Positions 54,113 through 61,298 of a DNA stretch of 64,000 nt are shown here, in pieces. A model generated the notes under the pieces. That model was not told the origin of the DNA. It worked only from the letters and a program-made list of their open reading frames with translations, and searched no databases. Source of the stretch: Stieleria marina (GTDB lineage: Bacteria; Planctomycetota; Planctomycetia; Pirellulales; Pirellulaceae); contig CP036526.1 in assembly GCA_007741555.1 (NCBI GenBank), forward strand, positions 4,216,001 through 4,280,000, written 5' to 3'. The position numbers and the translations under genes are program-made. Within the stretch, counting starts at the first letter, position 1. Each line of letters begins with the position of its first letter.

Positions 54113-55387
54113 ATGCAAAACCTGGCTCGAAGTCTTTCCGTCACGTTCCTGTTCGGCTCGCTCTTTTGCATCAGTGCAATCCGTGCTGCGGATTGGCCGC
54201 GATTCTTGGGCGACGCTGGCAACGGCGTGTCGTCGGAAACGAATCTTCTGGATCAACTGGGCACCGATTCGCCGGCCGTCCGCTGGCAAGTCGCCGGTGG
54301 AATTGGAATGTCGGCGGTCGTGGTTGCCGACCAGTCAGCGATCACCATGTGGAACGACGCCGGCGAGCAAAAACTTGTTGCCTTGAACAAGGACACTGGC
54401 AAGACCCTTTGGACGACAGCATTGGCCCCCGCCTACAAGAACGGGCAAGGCGACGGGCCGCGTGCAACGCCGACGATCGCCGACGGTCGAATCTATGCAT
54501 TCACCAGCGACGGAATGCTGGCCGCGGTCGATTTTGCAACCGGCCACATCGTTTGGAAAGTCGACTCGATGAAACTGACAGGTGCCAAACCCGCGGAGTA
54601 CGGCCTGTCATCGTCGCCGCTGGTGACCGAGACATTTGTTATCGTGCATGTGGGATCACCCCAAGCAGCCGTGGCAGCCTTTCAAAAATCCACGGGGGAA
54701 CTGGCGTGGACGGCTGGCAGCGGTCCGGCCGGGTATTCGTCGCCGACTTTGCTCCAAGTTGCCGGCGAGACGCAAGTGGTCAGCTTTGTGGGTTCGGGCG
54801 TCATCGCAATGACCCCAACTGAAGGCAAAGAACTTTGGAGCTACGATTTTGAAACACCGTACGACTGCAATACCGCATCGCCGATTTCACTTAGCACCGG
54901 CTCGGGCGACACCAGCGGAGTGTTCATCTCCGCGGGCGAAAACCACGGCTGCGTGTTGCTGAACATTTCAAAACGCGACGACGACTTCACCGTGACCGAG
55001 CAATGGGCTTCGGTCGACACCAAGAGCGTGATGCGAAACGAATGGCAAACGTCGGTCATCGTCGGCAATCACTTGTACGGTTTTAATAATGTCGGCAGCG
55101 CGGGACCGACGACGCATCTGGCCTGCATCAACGTCCACTCCGGTGAAGTCGTTTGGCAAAAAACACGTTTCGGCAAAGGAAACGTTGTCTTGGCTGACGG
55201 CAAACTTTGGATCACCACGATGGCCGGCGAATTGGTCCTGGTCAAAGCTGACCCAGCCAAGTTCCAAGAGCTTGGCCGAATCAAACTGTTTGGCAAAACA
55301 CGGCAATCGCTCTCGATCGCCGACGGTCGCGGCTACATCCGCGACGATGCCGAAGTGGTTTGCTTGGAACTGCGACGGCCGAAGTAA
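54113..55387 (+). CDS. Exported PQQ-like beta-propeller protein
   Basis: A 424-residue protein from ATG 54113, giving a signal peptide (MQNLARSLSVTFLFGSLFCI, cleavage near IRA|ADW). The mature part begins ADWPRFLGDAGNGVSSETN, the standard opening of planctomycete PQQ-binding-like propellers. Repeats with W and A-x-D-x-x-T-G pattern recur (ALNKDTGKTLWT, AVDFATGHIVWKVD, AFQKSTGELAWTA, CINVHSGEVVWQK). No quinoprotein catalytic residues are evident, so this is likely a binding/scaffold propeller of the BamB kind. Convergent with the DPFGG-tailed protein. Confidence 0.88.
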   Translation: MQNLARSLSVTFLFGSLFCISAIRAADWPRFLGDAGNGVSSETNLLDQLGTDSPAVRWQVAGGIGMSAVVVADQSAITMWNDAGEQKLVALNKDTGKTLWTTALAPAYKNGQGDGPRATPTIADGRIYAFTSDGMLAAVDFATGHIVWKVDSMKLTGAKPAEYGLSSSPLVTETFVIVHVGSPQAAVAAFQKSTGELAWTAGSGPAGYSSPTLLQVAGETQVVSFVGSGVIAMTPTEGKELWSYDFETPYDCNTASPISLSTGSGDTSGVFISAGENHGCVLLNISKRDDDFTVTEQWASVDTKSVMRNEWQTSVIVGNHLYGFNNVGSAGPTTHLACINVHSGEVVWQKTRFGKGNVVLADGKLWITTMAGELVLVKADPAKFQELGRIKLFGKTRQSLSIADGRGYIRDDAEVVCLELRRPK

Positions 55388-55397
55388 ATCAAGCTTC

Positions 55398-55498
55398 GCC
55401 ACAGTCCCATAGCCACAGTCCCATTGCCACAGTCCCATCGCCGCAATCGCATCGCGACGTTGACCATCGCGACATGGACCATCGCGACATGGACCATT
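55398..55498. repeat. Tandem repeats of 14 and 15 bp
   Basis: Three 14-base copies of GCCACAGTCCCAT plus one base lie at 55398-55439. A degenerate copy (55440-55453) is followed by three 15-base copies near GCGACATGGACCATC at 55454-55498. All fall between convergent stops. Slippage product. Confidence 0.85.
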
Positions 55499-55522
55499 TC
55501 GGGCGATCAGAATCAAACCGAT

Positions 55523-56710
55523 CTAGTTTCCGAACGGATCGGCATCACCGCCGCCGCCAAATGGATCGGCATCGCCACCACCGCCAAACGGATCCGCGCC
55601 ACCGGCGTTGGCCGGCACAGGCGGTGCGTCCATCGCATCGCCGCCGAATGGGTCCGCACCGTTTCCGGGCTCCATTCCGGCACCGGGGCCCATGCCGCCT
55701 CCCATCATCATCATTTGCGAAACGGCTCCACCGATCGCTTTCTCGAAACCAGCGGGTCGCGGCAGAATGATGTTCACGTCATTGCCTTCGACTTTGGTCG
55801 CCAGTGCCGCCAGCAGTTCGCCGCCGGGGCCTTGTGCGTCCGGCCCCGCCATCGGCAATGATTGTTGTCCAAAACCTTTGGCCATCGCCAACAGTCCGCC
55901 CAACGTCGCGTTGATCTGTCCCGTCGCCGATTCATCACGTCCGGTCGCGGTCAGCCACAGCAGGTCGTTGCTGGAAAAGTCCAACCCAATTCGCAGCGCG
56001 GCCATGTTGTTGACCATCGACAGAGCCGGCTGAGCCATCGGTGGCACGTTGCCTTCGGCCATCTTCAGGCCTTCGTCAATCAAATGCCGCGAGCCGTCCA
56101 AATCGGCTGCAACGCGGATCGCTGCTTTGGGCATTTTTATCCACGCCTGAGTCAAGTTGTTGCTGAACACATTTCGATCGGGCAGCGTCATGTAGGTGTC
56201 CGTTGCGATCTCGATCACATCGGACGACAATCGGTGAAACAGAATGTTCTTGGGAGTGCCTTCTTTGACCGGCGGACGATGGTACTCCTTGCCTCCTACA
56301 GATACCGCTTCGCAATCCTTGCTCATCTCAGCAAAGGCAGTGTCGGTCGCGGCAGGTCCTTTGAATTGCAACCTTGCAAAGAAATTAAAATCCAACTGCT
56401 CAGCACCGTCGCTGAGTCCTTGGATCGATGCCAAATTAGGCGGCGCGCTGATCGCGCCCATCACGCGGTAAAGTTCGTCGGGTTTGATGGCGTCATCGGG
56501 TGCCCCCGCGGCAGGTCCCAATGCTTTGCTGGGATCATCCATGCCGGTCGCTTTGGCCAAGTCGCTGGTGGCGAGTCGATCAAAGTAGATGTCAAACGCG
56601 AGCACCGCTTTTTGGTTCTCCGCGATTTGCGCAAAGGAATTATCCGAAGCGACCATCACGCACGCGAGCGCCGCGATGGCAGAGAAGCAGGCAACTTGTT
56701 TTCGCATCAT
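55523..56710 (-). CDS. Secreted protein with repeated DPFGG tail
   Basis: A 395-residue protein from ATG 56710 (two adjacent ATGs, GAGG upstream). Signal peptide MMRKQVACFSAIAALACVMV..., cleavage near SFA|Q. The main body has alternating alpha/beta segments (VLAFDIYFDRLATSDLAKAT, MAALRIGLDFSSNDLLWLTA). The last 50 residues are Gly/Asp/Pro/Phe-rich: DPFGG recurs four times, with a nine-residue (27-base) unit duplicated at the end. No known domain identified with confidence; a planctomycete envelope protein. Convergent with the propeller gene. Confidence 0.8.
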   Translation of the reverse strand: MMRKQVACFSAIAALACVMVASDNSFAQIAENQKAVLAFDIYFDRLATSDLAKATGMDDPSKALGPAAGAPDDAIKPDELYRVMGAISAPPNLASIQGLSDGAEQLDFNFFARLQFKGPAATDTAFAEMSKDCEAVSVGGKEYHRPPVKEGTPKNILFHRLSSDVIEIATDTYMTLPDRNVFSNNLTQAWIKMPKAAIRVAADLDGSRHLIDEGLKMAEGNVPPMAQPALSMVNNMAALRIGLDFSSNDLLWLTATGRDESATGQINATLGGLLAMAKGFGQQSLPMAGPDAQGPGGELLAALATKVEGNDVNIILPRPAGFEKAIGGAVSQMMMMGGGMGPGAGMEPGNGADPFGGDAMDAPPVPANAGGADPFGGGGDADPFGGGGDADPFGN

Positions 56711-57149
56711 CGTGACCCTCAGGTGGAATTGAATTGGTGGAGCAGTTACCGATGTGCACATGACATCGAAGCGAAAGAAGCGGCGGGCGGAATTTTCGTC
56801 CGCCACATCGACTGGTGCAATTCACTCACGCCGTGGCAAATGCCAACGAAGCAATTCGCCGCTAGCTGGGTGACGATTTTTGCCTCCCCAACATTAGGCG
56901 GAAAACTACCCCAGCGGGGGCGCTCAATCCCACTGGATTCTTTCGCTGCCCAAGATTGTACTTGGCCGCGGACCGCGCAGGGGGGATTCGCAACAACCCC
57001 ATAAAAGCTGGTAATGATGCGTGATTCGCAGCAACCAGCGTGCAAAAGAAAAAGCAACCAGCCAGATCAACCGGCAAGTGCGACGTGCGAGATCGATTTG
57101 CAAAGCAGGCGTCGAACCCGATGCAACTGAACGCCGTTCGTCGGCGCTA
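56711..57149. other. 439-bp intergenic region
   Basis: Between the BON gene stop and the start of the secreted DPFGG protein, both leftward. A short CCCCGCTGGGG hairpin followed by TAGTTTT on the minus strand (near 56898-56918) may be a weak terminator for the BON transcript. No convincing ORF. Confidence 0.45.
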
Positions 57150-57365
57150 TTACGCGCTATCGGATTTGATTTGGTTGACCACCGTGCGGATACCGGGCAC
57201 CATTCGTGCAACGACGCCGCACGTGGTGGCATCATCGCGAGTGCGTGCGCGTCCGGTCAACGTGATTTTTCCGTCATCCGCCGTGCAAGTAAAATCGTCA
57301 GGAAAGTCTTCGCCCAAGACGCGTCTGATCGATGATTCAATGCGATCACAGATCGATTCGGTCAT
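57150..57365 (-). CDS. BON-domain protein
   Basis: A 71-residue protein from ATG 57365 (frame opens at 57461, but residues before MTESICDRIE look non-coding). A single BON-like fold: ICDRIESSIRRVLGEDF, then TCTADDGKITLTGRARTRDD, then a helix ending RTVVNQI. BON domains bind phospholipid or act in stress proteins. No signal peptide, so cytosolic as called. A 10-bp inverted repeat lies about 145 bases upstream and may be an operator. Confidence 0.75.
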   Translation of the reverse strand: MTESICDRIESSIRRVLGEDFPDDFTCTADDGKITLTGRARTRDDATTCGVVARMVPGIRTVVNQIKSDSA

Positions 57366-57728
57366 AGTACATTTTTCTAGGTGGGGGATGGGGACGCCTA
57401 AGCGTACTGATTGGGTGGGGTGGCCGAAGCTAAACAGCGACCGAAGTCTAGCAACAACCAACTCCCGAGCCTAACGCGCATCGCACGTCATTGCGCAATT
57501 TCATCTCGCGTTCACGTGTACGTTTTTCGTCTACGTGAACGCATATCAACGTTCATGATTCGCGACTGAGAAAGTCGTTGGAAAGTTACGAACACCAAAC
57601 AAAGTTTTGGCTTTCGAAACAATAGCGTGATTAGCAGAATGCAACGACCTATCTGCATTCGTCCACCACGCTGATGACTGAACATCGCACGGTGACCTTT
57701 TCTGCAAAGGTCAGCGCCAAGTTGTGAC
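57366..57728. other. 363-bp region upstream of the BON gene
   Basis: No convincing gene. It contains the inverted repeat at 57508-57542 and likely promoter elements for the leftward BON gene. No T-run follows the repeat, so it does not look like a terminator for the gene to its right. Confidence 0.5.
57508..57542. promoter_or_regulatory. 10-bp inverted repeat, possible operator
   Basis: GCGTTCACGT (57508-57517) and ACGTGAACGC (57533-57542) are perfect reverse complements around 15 bases. It lies about 143-177 bases upstream of the BON start, with no T-run on either side. A protein-binding site is plausible but unproven. Confidence 0.4.
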
Positions 57729-58229
57729 TTACAACAGTTGCCACAAGTAGCGAAACAACACTACCAGTAACCATACAACAAAACTAACTATCAGCAATAT
57801 CGTCGCGACAACACAGAGGACAATCGGCCAAACGCTCCCCTGATGTTTGTCCTGTTCGTAATACTCGCGCATCAAAATCAGATTGCGCGAGTTGGCTTTG
57901 TAAAACAAGTCGAACAGATTCCCCAGAATTGGAACGGTGCCAACAACAGCGTCCAGTACGACATTAATCAGCATCCGCGCAACTAGACGTGGGCTGGCAC
58001 CATTCTTTGCCATCGTCGCTACCAGCACTCCGGACACACCCAGGCTAGTGACGTCCCCCACTCCAGGAATGATTCCTAAAAGAAAATCGATGCCGAAGCG
58101 TGTTTGAGTTCCCGGGATTCGAAACTTGGTATCCAGAAGCCGCGTCACACCATCGACCCAGCGCATTTCTCGCGACTCTTCACGCTGCTGAGCCGTCAAA
58201 ATTAGCTGATCGTCGTTGTCACTACTCAT
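57729..58229 (-). CDS. DUF4112 membrane protein
   Basis: A 166-residue protein from ATG 58229 (TTG 58241 is the frame-open codon). It shows the DUF4112 signature: RLLDTKFRIPGTQTRFGIDF then LLGIIPGVGD and VGTVPILGNLFDLFYKANSR. The family has a membrane-associated core. A C-terminal helix (VWPIVLCVVATILLIVSFVV) is clear. Function unknown. Leftward, separated from the BON gene by 363 bp. Confidence 0.85.
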   Translation of the reverse strand: MSSDNDDQLILTAQQREESREMRWVDGVTRLLDTKFRIPGTQTRFGIDFLLGIIPGVGDVTSLGVSGVLVATMAKNGASPRLVARMLINVVLDAVVGTVPILGNLFDLFYKANSRNLILMREYYEQDKHQGSVWPIVLCVVATILLIVSFVVWLLVVLFRYLWQLL

Positions 58230-58696
58230 GCTGACTCTCAAAGGACATCGGGGGAAGAACGCATTCCGCGGATGATGGCAAAGCCCCTAATACAATAAAG
58301 CCAAGTGAACCCTTCGGGCAGATCCCTACCGGACCGAGTCCGCGGAATCGCTGTCGCAAATCTGCGGTACTCGGGAACCGATCTGTCAGACCGTGACCGT
58401 TGGGGGAGCCCTCTCCGGAAGATCGGATCGACGCGGTTCGATTGGATACATGGAAAGAAGCCGACCTGAAATTCGATCGACCGTGACGCAATTCGACCGC
58501 GTTACGGAAACGGCAAGCCACCGTTCCCCTGCTTTTCTGCGGTGTCGATCGTCGTCGCCAATCAAATTGCAGAACAAACTGCAGATACCAGTGGGCTGAC
58601 CTGCGGGCTTGCGTCGCAATTCGGTGCATGCCCGCCGCCGGGGTTCGCCTTTCCGCAGGCCTCGCCATCAATTGGCGATCTCTGTATTCTTCCGCC
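58230..58696. other. 467-bp divergent intergenic region
   Basis: Holds promoters for the leftward DUF4112 gene and the rightward transporter. A 10-bp inverted repeat (ATTCCGCGGA at 58263-58272, TCCGCGGAAT at 58339-58348, 66-base gap) is present but its meaning is unknown. ORFs within are unsupported. Confidence 0.45.
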
Positions 58697-59629
58697 ATGC
58701 ATCTACTGCTCCCCCTGCTAGCGAGTGTCCTACTGATCTGCGGATTGATTTTGATCAAACGCGCCGGGGATCTTTACAGCGACAATTCCTGCTTCAAAAC
58801 AGCCAGCGAAGGATCAGCCGGTTCGGTTCGAACGATCGGGTCCATCACACCGATGTTTTTGACCAACACGATGTCGGCCGTCGTGTTTTCTTGCTTGTGG
58901 GTGCTTGGCGGCGACGGCCAACCCGCCCACATGCTTTGGCAACCAGCGATCATCGCTGCGTTGTTTACATCCGGACTGGTCAGCACTTATCTGGCGATTG
59001 GCCACGGCGATGTTTCGATCGCCACCCCCGTGCTAGGCGTCAAGGTCTTGTTGGTCGCAGTCATGTTGACACTTTTCTTTGGTCATCAGCTTCCCGGCAC
59101 CGTTTGGATCGCTGCGATCTTGGCGATGATCGGCATCGGAGTCATTCAGTGGACAGGTCGCATCGAAGCCAAACGGGTTGTGTTGACGATTACGTTTGCG
59201 TTGATGGCTGCGATTTCGTTTGCGACGTTCGACGTGCTGGTGCAGCACTGGGCCGGCGCGTGGGGAGCTGGTCGATTTCTTCCGATCGTCTACTGGATTG
59301 TCGGTGGGCTTTCGTGCGTCTTGATCCCCTGGGTCAAATTTGACGTGATCCGCGATCCCCGCGTGGGCCGACTGCTGTTGTTGGGGTCGCTGCTGGTGGC
59401 ACTGCAAGCTTGCTGCATCACGGTCGCGGTGGCGGTCTTTGCCGACGCAGCCAAGATCAATGTCGTCTATACCCTGCGAGGACTCTGGGGCGTGCTGCTG
59501 GCCTGGGCCGCAGCCAAGATCTGGGGTGGATCCGAAGCCCACTTGAGCCAACAAGTGATGGTTACCCGCGTGGCCGGCGCCGCGTTGCTGACGGCCGCTG
59601 TGGTACTTGTGATCTTGTCGACGAAGTAA
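58697..59629 (+). CDS. EamA-like DMT transporter
   Basis: A 310-residue protein from ATG 58697 (MHLLLPLLASVLLICG); the frame opens at 58628 but the first 23 residues are not membrane-like. About ten hydrophobic helices in two halves (MSAVVFSCLWVLGGDG, AIIAALFTSGLVSTYLAIGH, VLLVAVMLTLFFG, TITFALMAAISFATFD, LLGSLLVALQACCITVAVAV). PVLGVKVLLVAVMLTLFFG near the middle and the repeated helix pattern fit the drug/metabolite transporter superfamily. Substrate unknown. Confidence 0.8.
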   Translation: MHLLLPLLASVLLICGLILIKRAGDLYSDNSCFKTASEGSAGSVRTIGSITPMFLTNTMSAVVFSCLWVLGGDGQPAHMLWQPAIIAALFTSGLVSTYLAIGHGDVSIATPVLGVKVLLVAVMLTLFFGHQLPGTVWIAAILAMIGIGVIQWTGRIEAKRVVLTITFALMAAISFATFDVLVQHWAGAWGAGRFLPIVYWIVGGLSCVLIPWVKFDVIRDPRVGRLLLLGSLLVALQACCITVAVAVFADAAKINVVYTLRGLWGVLLAWAAAKIWGGSEAHLSQQVMVTRVAGAALLTAAVVLVILSTK

Positions 59630-59937
59630 AATCCCATGTTAGATCACTGACCGAAAGTGACACGGCGGTGGTTGCCAAGGACACATGTCCGCCTTGCTAT
59701 CGGCCTTCGCAGACAGCGGATTTTGATCGTTCTGGTTGGCTGACGTTCTGGTTGGCTGACGTCGCTAGGAACCGTTTGGATCGACAGCCCGTGCCAACGC
59801 ACTGTGGCAAGTTCGATTGGCGACTGATTAGCGGTTAGTAGACGCGGCCCGAATTGGTACGCTATTTTGCACCTGGCTGACCGTGTATTTTTGTTCGAGC
59901 GCCCGACTCTGTTCCTCCCTCCGGCTGACTATTTCGT
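59630..59937. other. 308-bp intergenic region
   Basis: Between the transporter and UvrC genes. It holds the 16-base duplication at 59729-59760 and a promoter region. No convincing gene or terminator. Confidence 0.5.
59729..59760. repeat. Perfect 16-bp tandem duplication
   Basis: GTTCTGGTTGGCTGAC occurs twice in a row (59729-59744, 59745-59760). Intergenic, not coding. Likely recent slippage. Confidence 0.85.
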
Positions 59938-61284
59938 TTGACTAAAAAAGACGCTAGCAACGACACACCGGCTGAGCTTGGTTTTGATCACGCGGCTGCC
60001 AAAGTGCGTACGTTTCCGACAACGCCAGGCATCTATTTGATGAAAGACGCCGCAGGTGTCGTCATCTATGTCGGCAAGGCCAAGAATCTGCGAAGTCGCG
60101 CGGGCAGCTATTTTTTGAAGGCCGCTGCCGAGGACGCTCGTACTTCGCCGTGGATTGGCGAGATCGCTGACATCGATTTCATGGACTGCGAAAGTGAAGT
60201 CGATGCGTTGCTGATGGAGTCGCGGCTGATCAAAGACATCCAGCCAAAACACAACAAGGACTTGAAGGACGACAAGTCGTTTCCGTACTTGATGATTACC
60301 ACGCGAGACGAATTTCCGCGGGTGGAAGTGACCCGTGAGCCGCGATCATCGGGCGTCAAACTGTACGGTCCGTTTCCCAGTGCCGGTGCTCTGCGTGGTG
60401 CGATCCAAGTCCTGCAGCGGATTTTCAAATTTCGCACCTGCACGTTGGACATCAGCGAATCCGACGAACGCTGGAATTGGTTTCGCCCCTGCCTGCTAGC
60501 CAGCATCAATCAATGCACGGCTCCGTGCAATCTACGCATTGGAAAAGAAGAATACCGCCGCGATATCAAACGGCTGCAAACCTTCATGGAAGGCGGCAAA
60601 AAGAAACTGCTCAAGGAGATGAAGAACGAGATGCTTGACGCCAGCAAGGGCCTCGATTTTGAACGAGCCGCTGTGTTGCGTGACGAGATCAAAATGCTCG
60701 AACGCTTGGAGGATCGTGGCGAACTGGACACACACGCTCAACCAGAAGTGTTCTATATCGATCCAAAGAAGGGGCTGACGGGGCTGCGCAAGGTCTTGGA
60801 ACTGAAAGAAACGCCGCGAGTGATCGAAGGCGTCGACATCGCGCACTTGGGCGGCGGCGAAACCGTTGCCAGCTTGGTCCAGTTCATCGACGGCCTGCCG
60901 TTCAAACCGGGTTACCGGCGATATCGAATCAAAGACGTCAAAGGGATCGATGACTATCGCAGCATCTACGAAGTCGTGTCACGTCGTTTTCGTCGCTTGA
61001 GTGACGAGGGCGATTCGTTTCCGGACATTCTGTTAATCGACGGCGGCAAAGGCCAACTCAACGCCGCCCTGGCTGCCTTTCGCGACCAAGACATCACGCC
61101 GCCCACTTTGATCTCGCTGGCCAAACGCGACGAAGAAATCTTTCGGCCCGGCATCTCCGAACCACTTCGATTAAGCAAGAACGCGTTCGCTCTCCGTTTG
61201 CTTCAGTATGTCCGCGACGAATCGCACCGATTCGCTCAGCACTACCACCACATCCTTCGCAACAAATCAACGCTCGAGCGTTAA
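59938..61284 (+). CDS. uvrC: UvrC-like excinuclease subunit, short form
   Basis: A 448-residue protein from TTG 59938. N-terminal GIY-YIG nuclease domain (GIYLMKDAAG at 31-40, YVGKAKNLRSR at 44-54), a UVR motif region near 205-245 (LDFERAAVLRDEIKMLE), and the C-terminal RNase H-like nuclease (GVDIAHLGGG, DDYRSIYEVV, LLIDGGKGQL, DESHRFAQHYHH) with catalytic acids and the late His. UvrC makes both incisions in nucleotide-excision repair. E. coli UvrC is about 610 residues; this one has a shorter UVR-to-RNase H linker and no C-terminal helix-hairpin-helix. Only 14 bases separate its stop from the next gene, so no frameshifted remnant. Confidence 0.9.
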   Translation: MTKKDASNDTPAELGFDHAAAKVRTFPTTPGIYLMKDAAGVVIYVGKAKNLRSRAGSYFLKAAAEDARTSPWIGEIADIDFMDCESEVDALLMESRLIKDIQPKHNKDLKDDKSFPYLMITTRDEFPRVEVTREPRSSGVKLYGPFPSAGALRGAIQVLQRIFKFRTCTLDISESDERWNWFRPCLLASINQCTAPCNLRIGKEEYRRDIKRLQTFMEGGKKKLLKEMKNEMLDASKGLDFERAAVLRDEIKMLERLEDRGELDTHAQPEVFYIDPKKGLTGLRKVLELKETPRVIEGVDIAHLGGGETVASLVQFIDGLPFKPGYRRYRIKDVKGIDDYRSIYEVVSRRFRRLSDEGDSFPDILLIDGGKGQLNAALAAFRDQDITPPTLISLAKRDEEIFRPGISEPLRLSKNAFALRLLQYVRDESHRFAQHYHHILRNKSTLER

Positions 61285-61298
61285 ACCAAACGCCGAAG

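Noticed and set aside
53858-54289. An N-terminal extension of the isomerase-like gene
   Set aside because: Residues before MKFGICNETF are low quality and the family starts at that Met.
55862-57004. A 380-codon plus-strand ORF across the secreted-protein gene
   Set aside because: It is antisense to a gene with a signal peptide and good start; composition is Arg/His-rich.
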